Below are positions 53,904-63,341 of a stretch of 64,000 nucleotides of DNA, piece by piece; position 1 is the stretch's first letter, and every line of letters starts with the position of its first letter. The notes under the pieces were generated by a model. That model was given only the letters and a program-made list of their open reading frames with translations. It searched no databases and was not told where the DNA came from. Source of the DNA: UBA8752 sp036159995 (GTDB taxonomy: Bacteria; Bacteroidota; Bacteroidia; Flavobacteriales_D; Sanyastnellaceae). The stretch is from positions 1-64,000 of the forward strand of contig JAYYEI010000037.1 of assembly GCA_036159995.1 (NCBI GenBank). Reading direction: 5' to 3'. Both the position numbers and the translations under genes were made by a program.

Positions 53904-55040
53904 GTGAGGACGACAAAGATAGCCCAGGATGCCCCCAAGTCTTGTCCGGAAGACACGGTTTGGCGCGTCATTGGGACCATGTCCGGCACATCCTGTGATG
54001 GCCTCGATGTGGTGCTGGTTGAAATCCGGGACGGAGGGACGACCGTGACCCTCCTCGAATCGACGGCCTTTGACTATGGTCCGGAGTGGTCCGAGCGGAT
54101 GCGTGGACTTCCTGCACTGTCCGACCCCGAGGCCCTCCGGCTCGAGCAGGAGTGGACGGGATGGGTGTCGGACCGGATCGCAGGGTGCCTTCGGGTGTGG
54201 ACAGCAGTCCACGGTCCCGCCCATCTGATCGGCTTCAGCGGCCACACCTGGTACCATGAGCCCGCTGGGCGGGGGACCCGGGCCGTTGGGGACGGAGCGC
54301 TCCTGACCCGCACAGTGGGTCTGCCCGTGGTGACCGACTACCGGTCGGCGGATGTGGCGGCTGGCGGCCAGGGAGCCCCCCTTGTGCCGCTGTTCGACTC
54401 GGTCGTCTTGTCCGGCCATGGCGCCTGTCTCAACCTCGGGGGCATTGCCAACCTCACCTGGCTCCCGCAGTCGGCCGACGACCCCGTCAGGGCGGCGGAC
54501 CTGTGCGGGGCGAATCTGCTGCTCAACCGGCAGGCCCGGCGGGCGGGGCTTGCTTTTGATCACGATGGAGACCTGGCCCTGAGTGGGACGGTCCAGCCAG
54601 AGGCCTTGATAAGGCTGCAGCAGTGGCCGTACCTCCATCGCGAGGGCCCGAAGTCGCTGGCGGCAGAAGACCTCGACCCGCTGCATGACATCCTGGACGG
54701 AATTCCCGACCCCCGGAATGCCGCCGCCACGGCCGTGGAGTGGGTGGCCCAGACGGTGGCCGGCAGCTTGGACCCGGCTGAGGAGGCCAGCCGCACCCTG
54801 CTGGTGACCGGTGGCGGCGCGCACCACCATTGCCTCATGGAGCGGTTGCGCACCCTGCTGCCCAAAGGGTGGACATTGGAGATCCCCGATCCCGCGTGGG
54901 TGGATGGCAAGGAAGCCATCGCATTTGCCTGGCTCGCGCTCCGAACGGCACAGGGGAAACCCACCTCGCTAGCGACGGTGACCGGGGCATCACAGGATGT
55001 CTGTGGCGGGGTTCTCTTCGGTACCTTCGCGACGCCCTGA
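53904..55040 (+). CDS. anmK: anhydro-N-acetylmuramic acid kinase
   Basis: 378 residues from a GTG at 53904; a TTG at 53886 is the alternative and no ATG is available. AnmK opens and phosphorylates 1,6-anhydro-MurNAc in cell-wall recycling. Motifs: VIGTMSGTSCDGLDVVL (ATP site), FSGHTWYHEP, LNLGGIANLTWLP, and TGGGAHHHCLMERL near the C-terminus. The next gene overlaps by one base (TGATG). Confidence 0.92.
   Translation: MRTTKIAQDAPKSCPEDTVWRVIGTMSGTSCDGLDVVLVEIRDGGTTVTLLESTAFDYGPEWSERMRGLPALSDPEALRLEQEWTGWVSDRIAGCLRVWTAVHGPAHLIGFSGHTWYHEPAGRGTRAVGDGALLTRTVGLPVVTDYRSADVAAGGQGAPLVPLFDSVVLSGHGACLNLGGIANLTWLPQSADDPVRAADLCGANLLLNRQARRAGLAFDHDGDLALSGTVQPEALIRLQQWPYLHREGPKSLAAEDLDPLHDILDGIPDPRNAAATAVEWVAQTVAGSLDPAEEASRTLLVTGGGAHHHCLMERLRTLLPKGWTLEIPDPAWVDGKEAIAFAWLALRTAQGKPTSLATVTGASQDVCGGVLFGTFATP
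53914..53921 (-). promoter_or_regulatory. -7 element (TATCTTTG) for the acyl-CoA dehydrogenase
   Basis: Exact TAnnTTTG match on the minus strand. It lies just inside the proposed 5' end of the divergent anmK frame, which starts at 53904. Confidence 0.55.
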
Positions 55041-56296
55041 TGTCCCGGGGACACGATTCGATCATGAAGGAGCTTCTCGACCAGTACAGCGCCCGCGCCC
55101 CGGAAATCGTTTTCGAATGGACGGATGCTGAAACGGAGGCCCGGGGATGGGTCGTCATCAACAGCTTGCGCGGCGGCGCGGCCGGCGGTGGCACCCGCAT
55201 GCGGAAGGGCCTCGACCGCAATGAGGTGGTCTCCCTCGCCAAGACGATGGAGATCAAATTCACCGTCAGCGGACCCCAGATCGGAGGCGCCAAGAGCGGC
55301 ATCGATTTCGATCCGGCCGACCCCCGCAAGGAGGGCGTCCTGCGCCGCTGGTACCAGGCCGTGACCCCGCTCCTCAAGCATTACTATGGCACCGGAGGGG
55401 ACCTCAATGTCGACGCGGGCCTCGAGGTCATTCCGATGACCGAGGCCTGTGGGGTCTGGCATCCCCAGGAGGGCGTCTTCAACGGCCATTTCAAGCCGGA
55501 CGAAGCCCAGAAAGTGCGGCGGATTGGCCGCCTGCGCCAAGGCGTCAGCAAGGTGGTGGAGGATGCGGATTTCCTTCCCGATGGCGGGGGCGTCCGATAC
55601 CGTGTGGCGGACATGATCACCGGCTATGGCGTGGCGGAATCCGTGCGCCATTTCTACGAACTCTACGGCGGTTCCGTCCGGGGCAAGCGCGTGCTCGTCC
55701 AGGGCTGGGGCAATGTGGGGGCCGCAGCGGCCTTGTATCTGGCTCAGCGTGGCGCGGTCATCACCGGCATCATCGACCGGGTCGGAGGTCTGCTCCGTCC
55801 GGATGGCATGGGCCTCGATGAGGTGCGGAAGCTCTTCCTCTCCAAGACAGGCAATGCCTTGTCGACCCCCGGTCTCGTCAGCTTCGAGGAGGTCAACCGC
55901 ACCATTTGGGATGTCGGGGCGGACGTGTTTCTTCCGTGCGCCGCGTCCCGCCTCGTGACCGAGGACCAGCTCGACCGGATGCTGGCCGCCGGCCTCGAGG
56001 TCATCTCGTGCGGGGCCAACGTCCCGTTTGCCGACAAGGCCATCTTCTACGGGCCCATTTCCGAGAAGGCAGACCACGCCTGTGCCGTGATTCCCGACTT
56101 CATCGCGAACTGTGGGATGGCCCGTGTGTTTGGATACCTGATGGGCGACGGTGACGTTCAATTGGAAGACGGTGCGATCTTCGGGGACACTTCGGACTGC
56201 ATCCGCTCCGCGATGGAACGGTGCCATGCCCGCAGCCCCGAGCGCAACGGATTGTCCTCCACGGCCCTGTCCATCGCCCTCGAACAACTCGTCTGA
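55040..56296 (+). CDS. Glu/Leu/Phe/Val dehydrogenase family protein
   Basis: 418 residues. The N-terminal substrate domain has GGAAGGGTRMRKGL and the catalytic Lys in GPQIGGAKSGIDFDP. The Rossmann domain has VLVQGWGNVGAAAALYLAQ. It oxidatively deaminates an amino acid with NAD(P)+; whether Glu, Leu or another is used cannot be read from the sequence. Translationally coupled to anmK. Confidence 0.9.
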   Translation: MSRGHDSIMKELLDQYSARAPEIVFEWTDAETEARGWVVINSLRGGAAGGGTRMRKGLDRNEVVSLAKTMEIKFTVSGPQIGGAKSGIDFDPADPRKEGVLRRWYQAVTPLLKHYYGTGGDLNVDAGLEVIPMTEACGVWHPQEGVFNGHFKPDEAQKVRRIGRLRQGVSKVVEDADFLPDGGGVRYRVADMITGYGVAESVRHFYELYGGSVRGKRVLVQGWGNVGAAAALYLAQRGAVITGIIDRVGGLLRPDGMGLDEVRKLFLSKTGNALSTPGLVSFEEVNRTIWDVGADVFLPCAASRLVTEDQLDRMLAAGLEVISCGANVPFADKAIFYGPISEKADHACAVIPDFIANCGMARVFGYLMGDGDVQLEDGAIFGDTSDCIRSAMERCHARSPERNGLSSTALSIALEQLV

Positions 56297-56308
56297 TCCA
56301 CTGCCCAC

Positions 56309-57694
56309 ATGGCCACGCTCCTCATCCTCGTCTTTGTCCTGGGTTACCTGCTCATCGCCCTGGAGCACAACCTCCACATCGACAAGGCGGCCAGCGCCCT
56401 GATCACGGGCACGCTGTGCTGGGCCATCCTCGTCCTGGGTTGGCACCAGGCGCCGGACCATCTGGTGGATTCCTTCAACGACTTCCTGCACGGCCATGGC
56501 GGTGACGGGCATGGTGGGTTGAAGGTCTTTTTCGAGCACCGCCTGCTCCACCACATGGAGGAGATCTCGAGCATCCTCTTCTTCCTCCTCGGGGCCATGA
56601 CCATCGTCGAATTGGTGGACGCCCACAACGGGTTTGCCGTCATCACCGATCGGATCAAGACCCGGAAGAAGGGCCGTCTGCTGTGGATCATCGCGACCCT
56701 GACCTTCTTCTTTTCCGCGGCGCTGGACAACCTCACGACCTCCATCGTGATGATCTCCCTGCTCCGGAAGCTCATCGCGGACAAGCCCACGCGCTGGCTC
56801 TTTGCCGGAGCGGTCATCATCTCGGCCAACGCCGGGGGCGCCTGGTCGCCCATCGGCGACGTCACGACGACCATGCTGTGGATTGGTGGCCAGTTGACCA
56901 CCCCCGTCATTGTGACCCACCTGATTCTGCCGAGCATCGTCTGCATGGTGGTGCCCATCGGCATCATGTCCATGCGGATGAAGGGCGAGGTGGACCGTCC
57001 GGACCAGACCGATCCGGATGAAGCCGCTGATCCGACGAGCCAAGGAGAGCGCAACCTGATTTTCGCCATGGGCGTGAGCGGCCTGCTGTTTGTCCCGGTC
57101 TTCAAAACTGTGACCCACCTGCCGCCCTTTATGGGCATGATGCTCTCCCTCGGCGTCCTGTGGCTCACCACCGAGGTGCTGCACCGGTCCAAGAACGACC
57201 AGGAGCGCTCCAAACTGAGCGTGGTGGGCGTGCTGCGGAAAATCGACACGGCCTCCGTCATGTTCTTCCTCGGCATCCTCCTTGCGGTGGGCGCCCTGCA
57301 GGAAGCGGGCCACCTGATTGCCACGGCCGACTGGCTCCGGGATTCCCTCGGAGACGTCTACCTGATCAACATCGCCATCGGCCTGCTCTCGGCCATCGTA
57401 GACAACGTGCCCCTCGTGGCCGCTTCGATGGGCATGTACGAGGTGGCGGCGCCGGGCACGATGGATGCCTGGATGGGCTTCTTCGTCCAGGATGGCATCT
57501 TCTGGCAGTTCCTCGCCTATTGCGCGGGCACGGGCGGTTCGGCCCTCATCATCGGTTCGGCCGCGGGCGTGGCGGTTATGGGCCTCGAGAAGATTGACTT
57601 CGTGTGGTACATGAAGCGCATGAGCCTGCTGGCCATTGCCGGCTACCTCGCCGGTGCCGCCGTCTATTGGCTGATGTTCGGCATGGGCGCTTGA
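56309..57694 (+). CDS. nhaD: NhaD-type Na+/H+ antiporter
   Basis: 461 residues with about twelve spans of the ion transporter (IT) superfamily. Signature segments: FFFSAALDNLTTSIVMISLL (the DNLT motif), SANAGGAWSPIGDVTTTMLW, and AIVDNVPLVAASMGMY near the C-terminus. It exports sodium in exchange for protons and suggests a saline habitat. It starts 12 nt after the dehydrogenase. Confidence 0.92.
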   Translation: MATLLILVFVLGYLLIALEHNLHIDKAASALITGTLCWAILVLGWHQAPDHLVDSFNDFLHGHGGDGHGGLKVFFEHRLLHHMEEISSILFFLLGAMTIVELVDAHNGFAVITDRIKTRKKGRLLWIIATLTFFFSAALDNLTTSIVMISLLRKLIADKPTRWLFAGAVIISANAGGAWSPIGDVTTTMLWIGGQLTTPVIVTHLILPSIVCMVVPIGIMSMRMKGEVDRPDQTDPDEAADPTSQGERNLIFAMGVSGLLFVPVFKTVTHLPPFMGMMLSLGVLWLTTEVLHRSKNDQERSKLSVVGVLRKIDTASVMFFLGILLAVGALQEAGHLIATADWLRDSLGDVYLINIAIGLLSAIVDNVPLVAASMGMYEVAAPGTMDAWMGFFVQDGIFWQFLAYCAGTGGSALIIGSAAGVAVMGLEKIDFVWYMKRMSLLAIAGYLAGAAVYWLMFGMGA

Positions 57695-57802
57695 CCCTGC
57701 CGGTGTAAACAATCCGAGGAGGGTAACCCTTCCCCCGCCCGTCCCACTCCACATACGGAATCGGCGACCTTCGACGTTGAGCTACAACGCAGAGAGAACG
57801 CC

Positions 57803-58543
57803 ATGCAATTTCCCCTTCTTGTCCTCGCCCGCATCCAGGACCTGACCCTCGGCGGTTCCGCCGCCCAGGAGGCCGAGGGTGCCTCCGACGCCTTGTCGGC
57901 CACCGGTGAGGTGGTCACCCGCGACGTGTCCATTTTCGAACTCCTGCTCTCCGGCGGTTGGTACATCATGCTGCCGCTCGCCATCATGAGCTTCATCGCC
58001 ATCTTCATCTTCTTCGAACGCTCCATGGCGATTCGCAAGGCCGCCAAGGAAGACGGAGATTTCATGGCCAAGCTGAAGGATTACCTGTCTGCCGGCAACC
58101 TCGACAGCGCGCGCAACCTCTGCGAGCAGAGCGGAACACCCATTGCCCGCATGCTGCACAAGGGCATCGCCCGCATCGGCAAGCCGCTCAAGGACATTTC
58201 CGCCAGCATCGAGAACGTGGGCAAGCTCGAGATCTACAGCCTCGAGAAGAACCTGAGCACCCTCGCGACCATCGCCGGGGCGGCGCCTATGATCGGCTTC
58301 CTCGGAACCGTCATCGGCATGGTCAACGTTTTCCTCGACATGGAGAATGCCGGCATGGTCCGGGTGGACGACATCTCATCCGGCACAAAGCAGGCCATGA
58401 TCACGACCATCGTCGGCCTCATCGTGGGCATCATTGCCTACATGGCCTACAACCACCTGGTGAGCCGCGTCAGCAAGGTCATCCACAAGATGGAGGCCAG
58501 CAGCCTTGAATTCATCGACATCCTCGAGGAACCCGCCCGCTGA
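57803..58543 (+). CDS. exbB: MotA/TolQ/ExbB proton channel protein
   Basis: 246 residues, three membrane spans (the first near 50-75, GGWYIMLPLAIMSFIAIF). The core IAGAAPMIGFLGTVIGMVNVF and the last span with TTIVGLIVGIIAYMAYN are typical. With ExbD and TonB it couples the proton gradient to outer-membrane receptors. First gene of exbB-exbD-tonB-folC. Confidence 0.95.
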   Translation: MQFPLLVLARIQDLTLGGSAAQEAEGASDALSATGEVVTRDVSIFELLLSGGWYIMLPLAIMSFIAIFIFFERSMAIRKAAKEDGDFMAKLKDYLSAGNLDSARNLCEQSGTPIARMLHKGIARIGKPLKDISASIENVGKLEIYSLEKNLSTLATIAGAAPMIGFLGTVIGMVNVFLDMENAGMVRVDDISSGTKQAMITTIVGLIVGIIAYMAYNHLVSRVSKVIHKMEASSLEFIDILEEPAR

Positions 58544-58935
58544 TGAACCTCGGACAACGCAACCAGGTGCAGGCCGGGGGCAACATGTCCTCGATGACGG
58601 ACCTCGTGTTCCTGCTGCTCATCTTCTTCGTGATCCTGTCCACGCTGGTGTCGAACGGGGTCAACGTGGACTTGCCTCAGAGCAAGGGGACGAGCAGTGC
58701 GAGCTCGCGGCTGACGGTCTCGATCAAGCCCGACGGCACCTACTACCTCAACGGCACCGCCATCGCCAGGGCCGACATCGAGCCCGCCCTGAAGGTGAAG
58801 TTCGCCGACCAGAGCGATCCGGTCTTGTATTTGCAGGTCGACAAGGAGGTGCCCACCGGGCAGACCGTCGAGGTGATCGGCCTGGCCAAGGCCAACGATT
58901 GGAAGGTCATGCTCGGCGCCCAGCCCACGCGTTGA
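58543..58935 (+). CDS. exbD: ExbD/TolR biopolymer transport protein
   Basis: 130 residues. The single span has the conserved Asp (MTDLVFLLLIFFVILSTLV); the periplasmic domain starts VNVDLPQSKG. The stop of exbB overlaps its start (TGATG). Confidence 0.95.
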   Translation: MNLGQRNQVQAGGNMSSMTDLVFLLLIFFVILSTLVSNGVNVDLPQSKGTSSASSRLTVSIKPDGTYYLNGTAIARADIEPALKVKFADQSDPVLYLQVDKEVPTGQTVEVIGLAKANDWKVMLGAQPTR

Positions 58936-58962
58936 CCCACCCCTGACCCCAGAGACCCCGAG

Positions 58963-59772
58963 ATGTCCGGATTCGATTGGAACCGCCACCACGCCGACCA
59001 GGAGCGCAAGGAACGCCGCAAGGCGGCCGTGTTCTCCACGGTGACGTATGTCGCCATCCTGGCGGCCTGCGTGTTCCTTGTGGCCTTCCAAGAGATCACT
59101 CCGCCCCCGGGCGAGCAGTTCGTGGCCGTTGGCATGGCGGACTTTGGCAACGTCGAGGAAGCTGGCGGAGACCGGGAGACGGAAACCCCCTCCGAGGAGG
59201 TGGAAGAAGTCATCGAGCAGGAAGTCAGTGAATCCACGGTTGAGGAGGTCGCTCCGGTCGAGGCCATCGAGACCCAGGAGGTCAGCGACGTGGATGTCCC
59301 GACCCAGGAGGAACCCGTCGAGACCCCGACGGAAGTGGAGGACCCCGACCCCGAGCCGGAGATTTCCCAGGACCTCTCCAACGCCTTGAGCCAAATGTTC
59401 AACAACTCAGGCGGTGGCGGGTCCGAGGGCCAGCAGCAGGGAACGGGCAATGCTGGCGCCGAAGACGGGAAGATCGAGGGCGCGGGGGTCGTGTCCGGAT
59501 TGGCCACGGGAGAGCTCGCCGATGGTGGCAAGATGATCGGGGACCCGACCCTGGACCGCAAGCCGACGGCCGAAGGGGTGGTCCGCATGAAGGTGTACGT
59601 GGACAAATCGGGCAAAGTCACCGAGGCGAGGTTCGACCCGGAGAACAGCACGACGTCCAACAATCAGCTCGTTCAGCTCGCCAAGGAGGCGGCCCTGACC
59701 GCCACCTTCGAGAGCCATCCGATCAAGCCGACCCGCATCGGTTGGATCCAGTTCAATTTCAAGCTGGAATGA
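58963..59772 (+). CDS. tonB: TonB-like energy transducer
   Basis: 269 residues. A charged cytoplasmic tail (HHADQERKERRKAA), one span at ~22-41 (VFSTVTYVAILAACVFLVAF), a long Glu/Pro/Val-rich periplasmic linker (~55-125, PSEEVEEVIEQEVSES), a Gly-rich stretch, and a C-terminal TonB domain (GVVRMKVYVDKSGKVTEARF; the end is IQFNFKLE). The linker is acidic rather than the Pro-Lys type of enterobacteria, as often in Bacteroidota. Confidence 0.92.
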   Translation: MSGFDWNRHHADQERKERRKAAVFSTVTYVAILAACVFLVAFQEITPPPGEQFVAVGMADFGNVEEAGGDRETETPSEEVEEVIEQEVSESTVEEVAPVEAIETQEVSDVDVPTQEEPVETPTEVEDPDPEPEISQDLSNALSQMFNNSGGGGSEGQQQGTGNAGAEDGKIEGAGVVSGLATGELADGGKMIGDPTLDRKPTAEGVVRMKVYVDKSGKVTEARFDPENSTTSNNQLVQLAKEAALTATFESHPIKPTRIGWIQFNFKLE

Positions 59773-59833
59773 CACGGTCTCTGGGGCCAAGCGCTCCGGA
59801 TGGCCCACACCCTTCGAAGCATTCTTGAAGCGC

Positions 59834-61036
59834 ATGGAGTACGCGGAGGTCCTCGATTGGCTCTATGCCCAGTTGCCCATGTTCCAACGGACGGGCCCGG
59901 TGCGCTACCGCATCGATCTGGAGAAGACCCATGCCCTCTGTGCCGCCCTCGGACATCCGGAGCGCGGGCTCAACGTGGTCCACATCGCGGGGACCAATGG
60001 CAAGGGTTCGGTGAGCCATGCCGTGTCCGCGGCGCTTCAGGCCCGGGGCCACACGGTGGGCCTGTACACTTCCCCGCACTTAGAGGACCCACGGGAGCGC
60101 ATCCGGATCAACGGGGAGTGGATTTCCCGGGAGGCCTTCGTGGCCTTCGTGGTGGACCACATGGCCGTGTGGGAGGAGTTGCAGCCCAGCTTCTTCGAGC
60201 TCATGTTCACGATGGCCCTGTCGGCCTTCCAGTCCGCTGGGGTGGACCGCGTCGTCCTCGAAACCGGAATGGGCGGTCGCCTCGATTCCACCAACATCTT
60301 TCCAGCGCCGCTCGTGACGGCCATCACCTCGATCGGTCTGGATCACCAGCAATTCCTTGGGCCCGACCTCCGCTCCATCGCCGGCGAGAAGGCCGGCATC
60401 CTCAAGGAAGGGGTGCCGTGCGTGCTCGGGATTCTGCCCGCGGAGGCCCGTTCCGTGGTCCTCGAGCGGTCGATGAGGTTGGGGGTGGAGGTCCACGATG
60501 GCCTGCCGGATCCCGCAGAGACAATCGGACCTGAGTGGCTTGCCCGGAACCGCGCGGTGGCGCGGCGGATTCTTTGTCTGCTGCCTGGAGACGCCGCCGC
60601 GGATGAGGAGGTGTTGAGGGCCGGTCCCATGGCGTGGGGCCTGCGTGGTCGTTGGCAATTCTGGGATGAGGACTGCCTCCTGGATTGCGCGCACAACGTG
60701 GAGGGACTCACGGCAGCCGGAAAGGCATTGCAGGCCCTCGGCCGGCCAATCCGCCTGGTCTACGCGGCGGTGGCGGACAAGGATGTGGCCGAAGCCCTTT
60801 CCTGTCTGCCGGAAACGGTGCACAACCATTGGTGTGCAGCGGAGGTGCCCCGCGCCATGCCCGTGGAGGAGCTGGCGGCCTTGGCATCCGGCGCAGGACG
60901 GACGGGGTCGGTCCACGGCAGCGTGGCGGACGCCGTGGCGTCGGCCAGAAGCCGGCGAACCGGTCAGGAGCTCGTGGCGGTCCTCGGCAGCGTGTTCACC
61001 GTGGGAGAGGCCCTCACGGCGCTGCAAGCAGGCTGA
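59834..61036 (+). CDS. folC: folylpolyglutamate / dihydrofolate synthase
   Basis: 400 residues from ATG 59834 (a TTG at 59825 is in frame). Mur-ligase-like fold with P-loop HIAGTNGKGSVSHAV, LYTSPHL, LETGMGGRLDSTNI and LLDCAHNVEG. It adds glutamates to folate. It follows tonB as in many Bacteroidota. Its stop abuts the convergent haloperoxidase-like gene with no spacer. Confidence 0.95.
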   Translation: MEYAEVLDWLYAQLPMFQRTGPVRYRIDLEKTHALCAALGHPERGLNVVHIAGTNGKGSVSHAVSAALQARGHTVGLYTSPHLEDPRERIRINGEWISREAFVAFVVDHMAVWEELQPSFFELMFTMALSAFQSAGVDRVVLETGMGGRLDSTNIFPAPLVTAITSIGLDHQQFLGPDLRSIAGEKAGILKEGVPCVLGILPAEARSVVLERSMRLGVEVHDGLPDPAETIGPEWLARNRAVARRILCLLPGDAAADEEVLRAGPMAWGLRGRWQFWDEDCLLDCAHNVEGLTAAGKALQALGRPIRLVYAAVADKDVAEALSCLPETVHNHWCAAEVPRAMPVEELAALASGAGRTGSVHGSVADAVASARSRRTGQELVAVLGSVFTVGEALTALQAG

Positions 61037-63226
61037 TCAGGGGCAGGTACAGCCAAAGACGCCGAGCAGGATGAGCAGGTCGGTCGTGCCGACGAGGTCG
61101 TCCAGGTCGAGGTCGGCGGGATGCGGTCCCATGTTGCCGAAGTTGGCCAGCATGTACAGCACGTCCTCCACAGTCTGGGCCCCATCGCCATCGATGTCGC
61201 CGAGGCAACCACCATATGGGCCGATGCCGCAGGTGTTGTTGATGGAGCCGTCGAAGTAGCTGTTGGCCAGGTCGCAGGCCTGCGTACCGCAAACGATGCC
61301 CATGAGGCGGCCGCGGATGTCGTCCGTCACTGGGTGGATTCCCCCCCAGATGCGGGACAGGCTGCACTGGTCGGAGGCATCGTAGTAGGTGGCCCATTGG
61401 AGGGTCACGTCCACGGACGGTCCAATTTCGAAGACGAGGAAGTCATCCTGGGGACAATGGAATTCGCCCATGCCCCCTGGGAAGAAGGGGTCACCCGTGA
61501 TGCAGGTCAGGACCTCGGCCGCGGACCGGCTGAAGGTGGAGTGGCCGGACACGTACCCGGCGAACGGCGGGGTCACGAAGCTGGGACGCTGGTAGGGCCA
61601 CCAGTTCTCGGCAAGGATCCAGCCCACGCCGGCGATGTTGCCGGCGGTGTCGATGGGGATGTCCAGGCCATTGTCGGCCTCATAGGTGTCGATGTAGTCC
61701 GGTCCCTGCCACGTGAAGACCTTGATCTTACCGATGTTCTCACCACCGGTTCCGGCCAGGTCGTCCGTGTCGTCCACGAGCTCGATGAAGCCCGGGTAGA
61801 GTGGAATGCCGTTGGGGCTGTAGCTGGGCAGGGACGGGTCGGTGGATTGTCCCTGGTCGGCCATGTAGCGGATGGCCGAAACGGGACGGGCGTAGTCGTA
61901 GTAGCCCTTGACGCTCCACGCGGCAATGGCGGCGTCGTGGACCGCACCGCCCAGTGTGAGGTAGGCTTTCACCTCGTACTGCAGGGGGTCGAGTTCATCG
62001 CCCTCTCCCATCCAATCGCGGGTGAAGTCCGGGTGGGACATGACCTCGTTGAGGATGCTGAACCAGTGACCGGGGGGGGTCTCGCTGTCCGGTCCATCCG
62101 CCCAGAATTCGGCCAAGATGCGGGTATAGTCGCCAAGGGGCACAATCTGCTCCTCGTAAGGCAGTCCGGTGTGCGGATTGAGGTCGTGTCCGATGCCGAC
62201 GTCACCGCCTTCGAGATAGGTGTAGAAGTCCCCGTAGTCGGCAATGTCCTCCGGGAGGGACTGCACGTTGCCGATGGTGGCGGGGCTCGCATCGACCATC
62301 ACCCCGTTGTATGGATCGTGGTGCGACTGCCAGATGCTCACCATCGCGAAATGGTGCTTGTACATGCTGTCCTCAGCGAAGGGCTGGTCGCCTCCGGTGT
62401 AGACCGGCGGACCGGGATCGAGCCAAGTAGGCCACATCTCTCCATCTCGCTCGTGCATGATCATCTGGTCGCTTTCCAAGGCAAACGGCTGGACCCATCC
62501 CCACTCTGGGCTCTGGAAGGGCGGAGCGCTTTCAAGCACCTCCCCGGATTGGTCCACGAAACCGTCGATGGCCAGGGGTTGCCAGCGGTTGGGATCAATC
62601 ACGGTCGGGTTGCCCGGATCGGACACCACGAGCTGATCGTTGAGGGGCTCGTAGTAGACGTTGGAGTAGTCGAAGGCCTCATTGGCTCCGTCTTGCAGTC
62701 CAAACGCGATGACCTGCTCGGCGATGTAGTTGCCCAGAGCAGCCGGAGAGCCAAAGGCGTAGTTGGTGGACGTCAGGGAAGGGTCATAACCCAAAGCCGT
62801 GAGAAGGGAGTCGAACCGCGCCTGGGAGGGAATGACCCCAGGGGAGTTCGAATAGCGGTGGCTCAGCACCCGGTAGGCGGCATAGGAAGCCGCTTCCTTG
62901 CGTGCCGTGGGGATGTCGAGGAAGGGGAGGATGTTCTCGGGAATGCCATCGAATTCAGCCGTATAGCCACCCACGGTGTGACCGAGAAGCATGGGCTCCG
63001 CGGTCTCGTCGTAGGCCGCCCACGCATCGTACATGGCCAGGGAAACATGGTACAGGTTCCGGGCGTGGACGGGGGGACGGGCGAAATCGTCTCGGATGCC
63101 CATCAGCTGCGCCTCAATCCATTCGAACGCCACATCGTGCCCCGCTTCCTGTGCCTCGGCGGTGCCAAATGGCGAGCCCAGAAGGGCCAACAGAGTGGCT
63201 GCGATGGAAAATTGACGAAGAGACAT
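61037..63226 (-). CDS. secreted vanadium-haloperoxidase/PAP2-like protein with dockerin-like C-terminus
   Basis: 729 residues with a signal peptide (MSLRQFSIAATLLALLGSP, cut after AEAQ). The C-terminal half of the catalytic region has the vanadate/phosphate-binding His pair: His562 in YVSGHSTFSRSAAEVL and His631 in SRIWGGIHPVTDDIRGR. Two EF-hand/dockerin-like loops fill residues ~672-729 (GDIDGDGAQTVEDVLYML and DLDLDDLVGTTDLLILLG), ending CTCP. Family members oxidise halides or remove phosphate; which applies here is not visible. No type A T9SS domain is apparent. Confidence 0.9.
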   Translation of the reverse strand: MSLRQFSIAATLLALLGSPFGTAEAQEAGHDVAFEWIEAQLMGIRDDFARPPVHARNLYHVSLAMYDAWAAYDETAEPMLLGHTVGGYTAEFDGIPENILPFLDIPTARKEAASYAAYRVLSHRYSNSPGVIPSQARFDSLLTALGYDPSLTSTNYAFGSPAALGNYIAEQVIAFGLQDGANEAFDYSNVYYEPLNDQLVVSDPGNPTVIDPNRWQPLAIDGFVDQSGEVLESAPPFQSPEWGWVQPFALESDQMIMHERDGEMWPTWLDPGPPVYTGGDQPFAEDSMYKHHFAMVSIWQSHHDPYNGVMVDASPATIGNVQSLPEDIADYGDFYTYLEGGDVGIGHDLNPHTGLPYEEQIVPLGDYTRILAEFWADGPDSETPPGHWFSILNEVMSHPDFTRDWMGEGDELDPLQYEVKAYLTLGGAVHDAAIAAWSVKGYYDYARPVSAIRYMADQGQSTDPSLPSYSPNGIPLYPGFIELVDDTDDLAGTGGENIGKIKVFTWQGPDYIDTYEADNGLDIPIDTAGNIAGVGWILAENWWPYQRPSFVTPPFAGYVSGHSTFSRSAAEVLTCITGDPFFPGGMGEFHCPQDDFLVFEIGPSVDVTLQWATYYDASDQCSLSRIWGGIHPVTDDIRGRLMGIVCGTQACDLANSYFDGSINNTCGIGPYGGCLGDIDGDGAQTVEDVLYMLANFGNMGPHPADLDLDDLVGTTDLLILLGVFGCTCP

Positions 63227-63261
63227 CTTTTGTCGATGAATTAGCGTGTTGGGTCGTTGAG

Positions 63262-63269
63262 CAAACTTA
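63262..63269 (-). promoter_or_regulatory. -7 element (TAAGTTTG) for the haloperoxidase-like gene
   Basis: Exact match on the minus strand. TTTC about 18 bases upstream could be a -33. Leader ~30 nt to the ATG at 63226. Confidence 0.5.
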
Positions 63270-63341
63270 AAGATACGAAGGGCACAGGAAAGCCCTTTGC
63301 AACGCAGGTCGCTGTCAGGTATCGCGGATTGTCAGGCCGTG

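Noticed and set aside
54560..57754. 1064-codon minus-strand open frame across anmK, the dehydrogenase and nhaD
   Set aside because: It is antisense to three clear genes and has no domain-like sequence; an artefact of GC-rich codon use.
57695..57802. possible terminator or regulatory hairpin between nhaD and exbB
   Set aside because: GGAGGGTAACCCTTCC can pair only with a bulge and has no T-tract; too weak to report.
61121..63244. 707-codon plus-strand frame
   Set aside because: Antisense to the haloperoxidase-like gene, which has a signal peptide and active-site motifs.
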